From assembly GCF_000305935.1 (NCBI RefSeq), contig NC_018870.1:2694501-2758500 (forward strand): 64,000 bases of DNA. Direction: 5' to 3'. Position numbers and translations under genes: made by a program. This stretch comes from Thermacetogenium phaeum DSM 12270 (lineage in GTDB: Bacteria; Bacillota; DSM-12270; Thermacetogeniales; Thermacetogeniaceae). The notes beneath the pieces were generated by a model. The model was given only the letters and a program-made list of their open reading frames with translations, had not been told where the DNA came from and did not search any database. Below, in pieces: positions 34,011-42,756 of this stretch (position 1 is its first letter; each line of letters opens with the position of its first letter).

Positions 34011-35792
34011 TCACACATCGACATCCTTGATCCCGTAGCGCGCCATCTTCCGGTAAAGGGTGGCAATGCCGATCCCCAAGGCCTTGGCCGCTTTTTTCTT
34101 CCCCTCCACCGTTGTGCCGTACCGCTTCAGGCAGCGAACAATCGTCCTGCGCTCCAGCATATCCAGCTTGAATGTCTCTTCCTCATCCTGCTCCTGGGCC
34201 TCCCGGATCGCTACCGGCAGGTGCTCAACGCTCAATACATCCCCATCGGCCAGGTTCATAGCGTATTCAATGGCATTCTGCAGTTCCCGGACATTGCCGG
34301 GCCAGGAGTACTCCCACAACTTCCTGCGAAAATCCTCCGTCATTCCCCTGACCTCCTTGTTCAGCTGCTGATTGTAAACTTCGATAAAATGCCGGCAGAG
34401 GACCTCGATATCCTCCTTTCTCTCACGCAGAGGGGCAACATCAATGGGGATCACGTTGATGCGGTAATAGAGATCCTCCCGGAATTCACCCTGGGCGATC
34501 ATCTTTTCCAGATCGCGGTTCGTTGCGGCGATCACCCGCACGTCCACGGGAATTGGGGAAAGGCCGCCGATGCGCTCGATCTGCCGCTCCTGCAGCACCC
34601 TCAACAGCTTGACCTGCAAATACTGCGCCATGTCTCCGATCTCGTCCAGGAACAGCGTTCCTTTATCGGCCAGCTCGAATTTCCCCATTTTACCGCCCTT
34701 CCTGGCGCCGGTAAAAGCGCCATCTTCATAGCCGAACAATTCACTCTCTAAAAGGGATTCCGGAATGGCGCTGCAGTTGATGGCAACAAAGGGGCCCTGG
34801 CGCCTGGAACCGCAATTATGGATCGCCCTGGCCACCAGTTCTTTACCAGTGCCGCTCTCCCCCCTGATCAGCACAGTGGAATTGCTGGAAGCAATGCTTT
34901 TAATCTTTTCGCGCAGCCGCCTTACCGCTTCACTGCTCCCCAGAATATCATCCACCGTATAACTGATCTCATTTCCGGAATAACGGTTCACCAGCCGCTT
35001 GATCTTGGTAAAATGATTGAGGGCAATGGCGATACCCTGCACCCCCCTTTCGGCGGTGATCGGCCGGGCGTGAATCATTAACTGCAACTTCTCGGACCCC
35101 GCATCCAACCTGATTTCCTTCTCCAGCACCTTCTGCCCCTTGCCGGCAACATCGATGATCTCCTCAGCCCTCTTCGAACCGAACAGCAACTCCAGGGAAG
35201 CATCGGAGGAAGAGACCTTTTTTCCTAAGAGATTTTGAGCGGTCTTGTTGTAATGCACGATTTTTCCGTCGAGAGCGGTCGTAATCAATCCCTCTTCCAG
35301 GCAGTCGATAACCGATTTAAAATACCGGTTGGAATAAACCAGACCCTTTAAATAATTCTCTTCCTTAATCTTCAACGCCAGGGTCTCCGCCATCTTTCCT
35401 AAAAAGGTCAGATAAGAATCCTGATTCTGCTTGACACGCCTCGCTTTCTCATCGTCAAAGCACAAAAGACCGATAACCCCTATAGAAACGCCGTCGACAT
35501 TGATCGGGTAGACAATCTCATATTTTTCCGAACAATGCCCCTTTTGTTCACACGGCTGGCACAGCTCATGCTTCCCGGGATTGTCGATCACGATCTCGTA
35601 ACCGAGGCGCATTACCTCCCGGTAAATGTACCCCTGGCTCGCCATCGACTGCCCCACATAATCCCGGTAGATACCCGTTCCTGCGACACGAATGAGGTTG
35701 TTGTCGGCTATCTCTACGTCGATCCCCAATACCGACGCTATTGCCTCAGCAATCTGCTGGGCGTTCTTTTGAATGCTCATTAAATCAACCAT
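34011..35792 (-). CDS. Sigma-54-dependent transcriptional activator, GAF/PAS-AAA-Fis
   Basis: 593-aa enhancer-binding protein. Residues 1-150 form a GAF-like sensor containing HELCQPCEQKGHCSEK, a three-cysteine patch near residue 77. Residues 165-270 look like PAS. The AAA+ domain (about 290-520) has Walker A GESGTGKELVA, the sigma-54 contact loop GAFTGA, Walker B TLFLDEIGDM and ATNRDLEKMI. A Fis-type HTH closes the protein (KKAAKALGIGIATLYRKMARYG). It sits in the middle of the three transcription units that carry matching sigma-54 promoters and palindromes, so it is the obvious candidate activator. Its own upstream region (35793-35973) shows no such site. Confidence 0.93.
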   Translation of the reverse strand: MVDLMSIQKNAQQIAEAIASVLGIDVEIADNNLIRVAGTGIYRDYVGQSMASQGYIYREVMRLGYEIVIDNPGKHELCQPCEQKGHCSEKYEIVYPINVDGVSIGVIGLLCFDDEKARRVKQNQDSYLTFLGKMAETLALKIKEENYLKGLVYSNRYFKSVIDCLEEGLITTALDGKIVHYNKTAQNLLGKKVSSSDASLELLFGSKRAEEIIDVAGKGQKVLEKEIRLDAGSEKLQLMIHARPITAERGVQGIAIALNHFTKIKRLVNRYSGNEISYTVDDILGSSEAVRRLREKIKSIASSNSTVLIRGESGTGKELVARAIHNCGSRRQGPFVAINCSAIPESLLESELFGYEDGAFTGARKGGKMGKFELADKGTLFLDEIGDMAQYLQVKLLRVLQERQIERIGGLSPIPVDVRVIAATNRDLEKMIAQGEFREDLYYRINVIPIDVAPLRERKEDIEVLCRHFIEVYNQQLNKEVRGMTEDFRRKLWEYSWPGNVRELQNAIEYAMNLADGDVLSVEHLPVAIREAQEQDEEETFKLDMLERRTIVRCLKRYGTTVEGKKKAAKALGIGIATLYRKMARYGIKDVDV

Positions 35793-35973
35793 GCCTGACC
35801 ACCCCGGTCACGGTTTAATGACAACGGCCGAAGAACTCACCGGCAAATGCCGCCGTTCACAGTTACTTCGACATTTTTCTCCGCAAAACCTCCTGCCGGG
35901 GCCGGGAAATCATTTCCGAAAACAACAAATTCCTCATCGATCACCAGCCACCAGACGGCAACCCAGAGCAACC

Positions 35974-37260
35974 CTAACCTTTCTCGGGGATCACTTTACC
36001 TTCGATAATCTTACAAATACACCTGTCCGTCTCCCTCATCCCCTTAGAGCACACCATAGCGACGTTTTCCATGGTTTCCCGGATGCTCCCCCCGACGATG
36101 CCGTCAGTTCGCCCGATTTCAACCCCGTTCAACGACAGCAAAGAGGCCAATACTGCCTCATAAGCGCTTGTAGAAACCTTGAAAGCGCAGCCAGGCTTTC
36201 CTCCATCGCAAACCATACCGCTGAGATTTCCTGCCAGGTTGTTCACCGCAGCCGTGATTTCTCTGTCACCCCCGCCCAACATCCAGGTGGCAGCTGCCGC
36301 CACACCTATACCGGCACAGATTGCCGCTCCGCAAGCGCCACCGAGGCGCCCTATGAATTCCTTGGCGTACAGGGTCAACAGATTGCTGAACACCAATCCC
36401 CTCACTTTTCTCTCAGGATCAATACCAAAGTGTTCTGCCAAAATTCCAATAGGCAAAAAAGCGCAGATCCCCTGATTGCCGCTCCCCCCGGTTGACATCG
36501 CCGGCAGCTCCGCTCCACCCATCCTGGCATCCACCGCTGCAGCCGTAAGCAGCCTTGTTCTTGTCAAAGGATCTTGAGCGAAGCGGTATTTCTCACCAAG
36601 CGACTGCAGCGCCTTACCCACCCCCAGACCATAGCGCCCCTCCAGGCCCAATAAGGCAAGGGACATGTTCATCTCAAGGCCTTCCAAAAGAAAACCAAAA
36701 TTATCCAGGGGGGCGCTGCTGGCAAATTCCTTGAGGCGCTCCCAATCACAATGGCTCAATGGCGAATCCTCGTCATCACCTCTTCGCTGAAAAAGCGTTT
36801 CCCCATCCACTTTGACAAGAGTGACGTTGGTATAGTCATCCTCTATTCTTACAAGAACCTCCCCCGCCTCGGAAAAAAGGTGCGCCTCCACGAATAGATC
36901 GGGGCAGATCTCTCTGACTTCAATATCCACAGGATTGCGCTTTAACAGCTCTTTGGCTCGAACCACATCCTCCTCGGTTACCGATTTCAGCACCTCCAAA
37001 CCGGCATCAGCATCCCCCGCCAATGCCCCCAAGAGGGCTGCCAACGGAATACCGGCCTCTCCCAGCCGGGGGATCCTCGCTCCACTGGCGTTTTTGAAAA
37101 GATTACCGCTTAAGACAAGCCTCATCTTGAGCGGTGTTCCAGAGAGATACCTTCTGGCCGTTGCCGCAGCTAAGGCGATAACCCCGGGATCGGTACAGCC
37201 CAAGGCAGGCCGCACCTGTCTTTTCAAAAAATCAACTACCTCTTCGCCACAACCAGCCAT
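35974..37260 (-). CDS. UPF0597/CyuA-type L-cysteine desulfidase family protein
   Basis: 428 aa. Markers: PALGCTDPGVIALAAA near residue 20, MSTGGSGNQGICAFLP near 260, RLGGACGAAICAGIGVA, NLAGNLSGMVCDGGKPGCA and ETDRCICKIIEG. These cysteines bind the 4Fe-4S cluster in this family, which contains L-cysteine desulfidases and is related to the alpha chain of iron-sulfur L-serine dehydratase. It would release pyruvate, ammonia and sulfide or water from cysteine or serine. Own transcription unit with sigma-54 promoter at 37419-37405; repeat copy C occupies most of its leader. Confidence 0.88.
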   Translation of the reverse strand: MAGCGEEVVDFLKRQVRPALGCTDPGVIALAAATARRYLSGTPLKMRLVLSGNLFKNASGARIPRLGEAGIPLAALLGALAGDADAGLEVLKSVTEEDVVRAKELLKRNPVDIEVREICPDLFVEAHLFSEAGEVLVRIEDDYTNVTLVKVDGETLFQRRGDDEDSPLSHCDWERLKEFASSAPLDNFGFLLEGLEMNMSLALLGLEGRYGLGVGKALQSLGEKYRFAQDPLTRTRLLTAAAVDARMGGAELPAMSTGGSGNQGICAFLPIGILAEHFGIDPERKVRGLVFSNLLTLYAKEFIGRLGGACGAAICAGIGVAAAATWMLGGGDREITAAVNNLAGNLSGMVCDGGKPGCAFKVSTSAYEAVLASLLSLNGVEIGRTDGIVGGSIRETMENVAMVCSKGMRETDRCICKIIEGKVIPEKG

Positions 37261-37285
37261 TATCCAACCTCCAAACTCCTGCTAT

Positions 37286-37356
37286 GAAAATACATCAAGT
37301 TCACCCGTCGGGTATTTTCATGCTCTGTTGGTGCCGTCCCAGCGGCGTGAGGGTCT
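37286..37356 (-). repeat. Leader-type repeat, copy C (minimal)
   Basis: 71-bp version containing only the two ends of subtype I: AGACCCTCACGCCGC...GGCACCAACAGAG, then GAAAATACCCG and the closing GTATTTTC. The internal arms of copies A and B are absent. It ends 26 nt before the start codon of the cysteine desulfidase-like gene. Confidence 0.75.
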
Positions 37357-37404
37357 GCTAAGGAATCGAATTAACTGTCAGCAACGTCACATTTCAACAT
37401 ACTA

Positions 37405-37419
37405 GCAATATCGATGCCT
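37405..37419 (-). promoter_or_regulatory. Sigma-54 promoter of the cysteine desulfidase-like gene
   Basis: Minus strand AGGCATCGATATTGC with GG-N10-GC. First base departs from the consensus T. Palindromes lie about 95 and 290 bp upstream. Confidence 0.7.
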
Positions 37420-37508
37420 GCCGCACTCCTTACGGGAAGGCATTGCCCACACCGCCGCTTTATGGGCATTTGCCGCTTACGGCTTGGATGGAAGCCCTGT
37501 AAGCTATT

Positions 37509-37522
37509 CTCATAATGATAAA
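37509..37522. promoter_or_regulatory. Enhancer-like palindrome, proximal
   Basis: TCTCATAATGATAA, one arm imperfect. About 95 bp upstream of the sigma-54 promoter at 37405-37419. Confidence 0.6.
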
Positions 37523-37680
37523 CGGCTTGGTGCTCAACCCCTGAAATCACCGCCGTCAACAAGGAACGTTCATCTCTGAACCTTCCTCGCCTCAACTTCG
37601 GCACCTCCACTCCTCCCTCCTCAAGGAAAGAAGGCAGTTATCTTCTCCGGCTAACAATGAGGGCTCCGGCCGCCTGTCCT

Positions 37681-37715
37681 TTATCACAATTATTCGTGCT
37701 TTATCATTGTGATAA
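37681..37715. promoter_or_regulatory. Enhancer-like palindrome pair, distal
   Basis: TTATCACAATTAT (37681-37693, weak) and TTATCATTGTGATAA (37701-37715, strong), again with centres about 20 bp apart. Confidence 0.65.
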
Positions 37716-37779
37716 TAAACGGCAGTGTCGCCTATCAGCAATCATAAAATCTCCTCTTCCCCCGGTCAAGTCCAAATTT

Positions 37780-39142
37780 GTGTGTAAATTCCCTCTGGCA
37801 GATAAGATCACCCCGTTTTAAGCTACATTTACCTGGGTATCGGCATTATTCACCTCCTTCTGCTGTTTTTCTGTGTTAGCCTTCCACTCCCAATACTCTG
37901 CCATATCAAAGTAGCGCTTTCCTGTGGTCCACACCTCGTCGATCTCTACAAGCACTGCTCCGATCAGTCTCACAGCCGACTCCTCGTTAGGGAAGATTCG
38001 GATCACCCGCTCCCGCCGGCGGATCTCCTGGTTGAGCCGCTCGACTCCATTGGTGGTGCGCAGCCGCTTCCGGTAGCGCCCTGGTAGTGCCATCACCGCC
38101 ATTGCGTCCTCGAAACCAGCTTCAAGTCGCTCTACCGCCTTTGGCGCCCGGGCGCCAAAGGCCTCTATCGTTTCGTTCAGCAACCGCCTGGCCGTCTCCA
38201 TATCCGGCGCGTCGAAGATCAACCGCAGTCGCCCGTGCAGGTCGCCCTGGAGGCTCTTAGGACAGGCGTCCAGGATGTTCCGGATAAAGTGGGTCTGGCA
38301 CCGCTGCCATGTCGCTCCTTGGAAGTGGGTTTCTATCGCATTGATCAAGCCCTTGTGATCATCCGAAACAACCAAGTCCACTCCCTTGAGACCGCGCTCC
38401 TTGAGCCGGCCGAAGAACTCCGACCAAGCAGCCTCTGATTCGCTATCCCCGAGCATAAGCCCTAAAATCTCCCGGTATCCCTCCCGGTTGATCCCTGTAG
38501 CGAGAAGTACGCTTGAAAGCCGTACCCGGCCGCCTTTACGCACCCGGATGACAATGGCATCTACCAGGAGAAATGGGTATTCCTGGCTGCTCAAATCTCG
38601 CTCGTTCCACTCCTTTACGATGTCGTCCAGTCTTTTGCACAGGCTGGATACGGTGGATTTGGAGAACTCCGTGCCGCATAGTTCATCAACAACCGCCCTT
38701 ACCTTCCTGGTGGATACGCCGTTCACGACCATCTCGACCATGGCCAGCAAGAGCGCCTGCTCGCTCCGCTGGTACCGCTCGAAAAGCTCCGTGGAGAAGT
38801 GCCCGCTCCGGAGACGGGGAACCATAAGCGTAAGTTCTCCTACGCGAGACTTGAGCAGCTTATCCCGATACCCGTTGCGGTACCCCTGCCGCTCTTCGGT
38901 ACGTTCGTATGGCTTGGCCCTGAGTTGTTCGGTAGCCTGAGCATCGAGTATCTGATTCACGATGTTCTCCACCAACCGAGCCAATCCATCATCCCGAATA
39001 AATAATCCTTGCAAGAGATCACAGTCTACGGTAACCTGGTAGTGAGCCATCTTTTCTCCCTCCTGATGATTAAGATTAAGCCACTTCTTATCTACCAGAG
39101 GGAGGGGTGGCTCTCCTGCTTCAAGCCATCAATTTTACACCA
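37780..39142 (-). mobile_element. IS256-family insertion sequence
   Basis: Ends share CCCTCTGG(C/T)AGATAAGA in inverted orientation (37791-37807 and 39086-39103), and both outer tips read GTGTAAA(A)TT. The right end has about 27 extra bp between tip and inner repeat. I could not find the 8-bp target duplication expected of IS256, so the exact borders are uncertain. Confidence 0.8.
37818..39050 (-). CDS. IS256-family transposase
   Basis: 410-aa mutator-type DDE transposase, complete and without frameshift. Conserved stretches: RLRSGHFSTELFERYQRSEQ, LVDAIVIRVRKGG (first Asp), DLVVSDDHKGLINAI (second Asp), WQRCQTHFIRNIL and TTNGVERLNQEIRRRERVIR (Glu). Likely an active or recently active copy. 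Confidence 0.96.
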   Translation of the reverse strand: MAHYQVTVDCDLLQGLFIRDDGLARLVENIVNQILDAQATEQLRAKPYERTEERQGYRNGYRDKLLKSRVGELTLMVPRLRSGHFSTELFERYQRSEQALLLAMVEMVVNGVSTRKVRAVVDELCGTEFSKSTVSSLCKRLDDIVKEWNERDLSSQEYPFLLVDAIVIRVRKGGRVRLSSVLLATGINREGYREILGLMLGDSESEAAWSEFFGRLKERGLKGVDLVVSDDHKGLINAIETHFQGATWQRCQTHFIRNILDACPKSLQGDLHGRLRLIFDAPDMETARRLLNETIEAFGARAPKAVERLEAGFEDAMAVMALPGRYRKRLRTTNGVERLNQEIRRRERVIRIFPNEESAVRLIGAVLVEIDEVWTTGKRYFDMAEYWEWKANTEKQQKEVNNADTQVNVA

Positions 39143-39209
39143 TCATAATGGACACTACTTCTTCCCCCGCCGAAGTTAACCCCCTCTGCTCAACGGGAAG
39201 CTGTCGGCA

Positions 39210-39240
39210 GCTGGCACCTTTGAATACCGAAGGTGCCAGC
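39210..39240. other. Perfect 11-bp hairpin downstream of the flg operon
   Basis: GCTGGCACCTT (39210-39220) / AAGGTGCCAGC (39230-39240), 9-nt loop. Lies 12 nt beyond the terminator; no T-run on either side. Role unknown. Confidence 0.45.
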
Positions 39241-39251
39241 AGGGGTTCGAT

Positions 39252-39286
39252 AAAAAAAACAGGGTATGAGGTATCCTCAAACCCTG
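39252..39286 (-). terminator. Terminator of the flagellar/mbl cluster
   Basis: Minus strand CAGGGTTTGAGG, ATA loop, CCTCATACCCTG, one mismatch, followed by TTTTTTTT. 180 nt after the flgJ stop. Confidence 0.88.
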
Positions 39287-39466
39287 CACTCGTTCCAGAA
39301 AATCATCCAACGGTTCCGCCTCAGGCTGCTGAGGCATCCCCGGCTCAACACTTTCTGTTTTTAGTTACCTACCAACATCCCCAACCACCGGCAATCCTTC
39401 ACCTGCCGTGAGCCAGGAGGTAAGCGCCCCAGAGCAAACCCGACCGAGGCCGTCAATCACCAACAG

Positions 39467-39769
39467 CTACTTTCCCCGCAGCTGCTCGTACAGCAGCCTC
39501 CCCAGTCCGGCCCGCTCCTGTCCGGCAAGGATCAGGGCGTACTGCTCATCCAGCAGATCTGTGTAGACATCCCTGGCGTAGGAACGCCCCAGCAGCCCCC
39601 CTGCAGGGATGGTCCTGCGCATCGCCCGCAGCAGCTGCTGCCAGAAAACGGCCTCCAGCTGACGGCAGGCATCCTTCAGCCTGGCCTCCTCCCGTCCGTT
39701 CCCGGGAGGCGTAAGCTCCCTTCCGTCCGGCACAGGCCTGTCAACGGTCAAAGAGGACATCGCTCTCAC
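39467..39769 (-). CDS. flgJ: FlgJ-like rod-binding protein
   Basis: 100 aa with only the rod-binding domain: ACRQLEAVFWQQLLRAMR, a glycine-rich turn, then ARDVYTDLLDEQYALILAGQ. The muramidase domain of proteobacterial FlgJ is absent, as usual in Firmicutes. It helps assemble the flagellar rod or caps it. Follows flgG by 34 nt. Confidence 0.85.
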   Translation of the reverse strand: MRAMSSLTVDRPVPDGRELTPPGNGREEARLKDACRQLEAVFWQQLLRAMRRTIPAGGLLGRSYARDVYTDLLDEQYALILAGQERAGLGRLLYEQLRGK

Positions 39770-39803
39770 CCCTCAACCAGCGTCTCATTCACCCGGCAGA
39801 TCA

Positions 39804-40589
39804 TCAGCGCCTGATGTTGCTGGCGATAGAAAGCATCTCATCAGAGGCCTGGATGACCTTGGAGTTCAGCTCGTAGGCGCGCTGGGCGGTGATCATCTTA
39901 ACCATCTCCTCGACCACCTGGACGTTGGACGCTTCCAGGTAGCCCTGCTCCACGCTGACGGCCTCTCCTGAATCGCCGTCAACCTCTAGCGCCTCACCGG
40001 AAGCGGCAGTTGCCCGGTAGAGATTGTGCCCGACCTTCTCCAGGCCGGCCGGATTGGCAAACCGAACGATCGCCAGCTTTCCCGCCGAATGCTCCTCCCC
40101 CTCTTCGTCCAGATAACTGACGGATCCGTCCCTGGCTATAGAGATATCGGCAGCTCCGGCCGGGATGGATTCTACCCCCTCGACCCGGTATCCTTCGGTC
40201 GTCACCAGGTTCCCCTCGGCATCCAGCTTGAAACTTCCGTCGCGAGTGTAGTATTCCTCGTCCCCGGGGCCCCTGATGACAAAGAAACCGGGGCCGGAAA
40301 GGGCAACATCGAGAGGGTTTTCCGTCGGCTGGAGGTTTCCCTGCTGGAAGATGGTGTGCGTCCCCGCAGTGCATACGCCGAGCCCGATCTCCAGGCCTAC
40401 CGGCCGTCCCGCCCCTTCCGCCTCCGGCGCTGTGGGGCGCCTGATGGCGAGATAGATCAGGTCCTGAAACTCCGGCCGCACCCTCTTGAACCCGGTCGTG
40501 TTGACATTGGCCAGGTTATGAGAAATGGTGTCGATGTGAAACTGCTGCGCCGTCATTCCGGACGCTGCAGTATAGAGTGAGCGCAGCAT
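39804..40589 (-). CDS. flgG: Flagellar basal-body rod protein FlgG (FlhP type)
   Basis: 261 aa. N-terminus MLRSLYTAASGMTAQQFHID and NTISHNLANVNTTGFKR-type motif (TISHNLANVNTTGFKR) plus C-terminus EASNVQVVEEMVKMITAQRAYELNSK are the rod-protein signatures. Distal rod component. In Bacillus the second rod-protein pair flhO-flhP follows mbl, as here. Confidence 0.94.
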   Translation of the reverse strand: MLRSLYTAASGMTAQQFHIDTISHNLANVNTTGFKRVRPEFQDLIYLAIRRPTAPEAEGAGRPVGLEIGLGVCTAGTHTIFQQGNLQPTENPLDVALSGPGFFVIRGPGDEEYYTRDGSFKLDAEGNLVTTEGYRVEGVESIPAGAADISIARDGSVSYLDEEGEEHSAGKLAIVRFANPAGLEKVGHNLYRATAASGEALEVDGDSGEAVSVEQGYLEASNVQVVEEMVKMITAQRAYELNSKVIQASDEMLSIASNIRR

Positions 40590-40707
40590 ACAGATTCGCC
40601 TCCTTGGTCTATGAGCTTAAGAAAGCCCGGCGCTTCTGTCGTTCGGCGCCGGAGGAGGCTCCTGCCAGGCAGTCCGCCCCCTTCTCTTTCCCGCCGATTA
40701 AAGCCGA

Positions 40708-41469
40708 CTAAACCCGACCGACTTCATTCACCGCCTTTTCCAGGGTGACGTCGGCGGCCTGGATTGCCTTTTGATTCATCTCATAAGCCCGCATCGCGGC
40801 GATCATTCCGACCATTTCTTCCACCGGGTTAACATTGGACGCCTCCAGGTACCCCTGTCTCACCTGATAATCATCCGGCTCCTCGGCAGGGGGCTGCCCC
40901 TGAAAAAGGGAATCCCCCACCTTACGCCAGCCCTGCCCGATCCCACTGCGAACCAGGGCAAGCCTCTCCACCGCCTCCCCGGCCGCGCTGAAGGCCCCTG
41001 AGAGCGCCCCGTCCGTATCAACCACCAGCTCTCCATCCGGGAGATAGATCTCCTCCAGGTTGCCGTTAACAACACCCAGCACCGGGTTCCCAGCACCGGT
41101 CACCAGACGCCCGCTCCCATCACGGGTGAAACTCCCGTTACGGGTGTAGTAGACCTCACCATCCCCTCCCCGCACCGCCAGGAAGACGTCCCCGATGAGA
41201 GCAATATCAAGGGCATTGCCGGTTTCCCGCAAACCACCCTGACGCCCGGAGGTAAAAACCCCCTCGACAACACAGCCGGTCGCCGCAGTGCCGATCGGTC
41301 CGCCATCCCTCTCCAAACGCCAGAGCAGCATCTCCGGAAAGGACCGAAAAACAGCCTCATCCCTGCGGAAGCCGGTGGTTTCGGCATTTGCCAGGTTATT
41401 GGAGATCGTGTCCAGCCGCGCCTGCTGCGCCATCATCCCGGCAGCAGCGGTGTAGAGCCCGCGCACCAT
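40708..41469 (-). CDS. flgF: Flagellar basal-body rod protein FlgF (FlhO type)
   Basis: 253 aa. MVRGLYTAAAGMMAQQARLD, NTISNNLANAETTGFRRDE-type motif and EASNVNPVEEMVGMIAAMRAYE mark the family. Paired with flgG 118 nt downstream. Located downstream of mbl as in Bacillus (spoIIID-mbl-flhO-flhP). Confidence 0.92.
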   Translation of the reverse strand: MVRGLYTAAAGMMAQQARLDTISNNLANAETTGFRRDEAVFRSFPEMLLWRLERDGGPIGTAATGCVVEGVFTSGRQGGLRETGNALDIALIGDVFLAVRGGDGEVYYTRNGSFTRDGSGRLVTGAGNPVLGVVNGNLEEIYLPDGELVVDTDGALSGAFSAAGEAVERLALVRSGIGQGWRKVGDSLFQGQPPAEEPDDYQVRQGYLEASNVNPVEEMVGMIAAMRAYEMNQKAIQAADVTLEKAVNEVGRV

Positions 41470-41555
41470 AATGTCACCCCCTTCCCCTGCGCTCTTAAAC
41501 CGTATCTAATAAATACTGCCTAAATAAGGGAAATTCCTGCTAAAGTGTCCAATAA

Positions 41556-41563
41556 TTTCGACA
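41556..41563 (-). promoter_or_regulatory. Possible Spo0A box upstream of flgF
   Basis: Minus strand TGTCGAAA, the core of the Spo0A site, 87 bp upstream of the flgF start in the 261-bp gap after mbl. Single short motif, so chance is possible. Confidence 0.3.
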
Positions 41564-41730
41564 CCGGCAGCCATCATCCTTCACTTGATGTCCGAAATTA
41601 GAGGGCAAAATCCCGTATCCTTTCTTAATCGAACCTTAAAGCCAAGTCTTATCCTCGGCAATTACCCCCTTCACTTCAGCAATGGCTTTTTAATTCCTTT
41701 TTATCGACCTCATCGAGGCCGCAGGCTTTT

Positions 41731-42756
41731 TTAAAGCAGCTTCCGGGGGCCGTGACGGGAATTCTTTAAAACATGCAGCATATCCAGGGCCTTTCCCGTC
41801 CCCCTGGCCACACAAGAAACGGCATCCTCGGCGATATGCACCGCAAGGCCTGTCTCCTTGCTGATCAAAAGATCGAGGCCGTGCAAAAGAGCACCGCCGC
41901 CGGTCAAGACGATCCCCTTATTCACAATATCTGCTGCCAGCTCGGGAGGAGTGCGCTCCAGCACCTCCTTAACGGCACCGACAACCTGTGCCACCGGTTC
42001 CTGGAGGGCAACGGCAATCTCTTCAGCACTAACGGCGATCGTCTTCGGCAGCCCCGTCACCAGGTCACGGCCGCGAACCTCCATCACCGTTCCGGGCTCC
42101 TTTGCCGCAGGGTAAGCCGTGCCGATCTTGATCTTCAGTTCTTCGGCGGTGCGCTCGCCGATCATCAGATTATACTCTTTCCGCACATGCCTGGCGATGG
42201 CCTCATCGAATTCATCACCGGCAACCCGGAGGGTTTGAGTACAGACGATACCTCCGAGGCTTAAAACGGCAACATCGGTGGTGCCTCCCCCCACATCGAC
42301 AACCATATTGCCGCTTGCCTCGTGAATAGGTATCCCGGCTCCCAGAGCCGCGGCCAGCGGTTCCTCAATCAAATAGGCCTGGCGGGCTCCCGCCTGCAGG
42401 GAGGCTTGTCGCACCGCCCTCTCTTCCACGCTGGTGATGCGGGAGGGAACGCAGACCATAACGCGCGGCCGGAAGAAGAAGCGCCGGCCCGTTGCCTTTT
42501 GGATAAAGTAGCGAAGGATGCGCTCGGTGACATCATAATCGGCGATCACCCCGTTCCGCAGCGGTCGCATGGCGATGATATTACCGGGGGTGCGCCCGAG
42601 CATCTGACGCGCTTCTTCACCAACTGCTATCAGATTGCCCGTGTTCTTATCGATGGCCACCACAGTAGGTTCATTTAAAACAATCCCTCTGTTCTTCACA
42701 TAGATCAGTACAGTCGCCGTCCCCAGGTCGATGCCGATATCCTCAGTCCATAACAT
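41731..42756 (-). CDS. mbl: MreB/Mbl actin-like cell-shape protein
   Basis: 341 aa, actin fold. DIGIDLGTATVLIYVKNRGIV (phosphate 1), VVDVGGGTTDVAVLSLGGIV (phosphate 2), LTGGGALLHGLD (adenosine). Directly downstream of spoIIID, the arrangement of mbl in Bacillus. Directs the peptidoglycan synthesis machinery along the side wall. Confidence 0.94.
   Translation of the reverse strand: MLWTEDIGIDLGTATVLIYVKNRGIVLNEPTVVAIDKNTGNLIAVGEEARQMLGRTPGNIIAMRPLRNGVIADYDVTERILRYFIQKATGRRFFFRPRVMVCVPSRITSVEERAVRQASLQAGARQAYLIEEPLAAALGAGIPIHEASGNMVVDVGGGTTDVAVLSLGGIVCTQTLRVAGDEFDEAIARHVRKEYNLMIGERTAEELKIKIGTAYPAAKEPGTVMEVRGRDLVTGLPKTIAVSAEEIAVALQEPVAQVVGAVKEVLERTPPELAADIVNKGIVLTGGGALLHGLDLLISKETGLAVHIAEDAVSCVARGTGKALDMLHVLKNSRHGPRKLL

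Noticed and set aside
27270-37715. TTATCAT-N-ATGATAA palindromes as Fur or PerR boxes
   Set aside because: The Fur 7-1-7 form is TGATAAT-N-ATTATCA, with half-sites in the opposite order. Placement upstream of sigma-54 promoters fits enhancer sites better.
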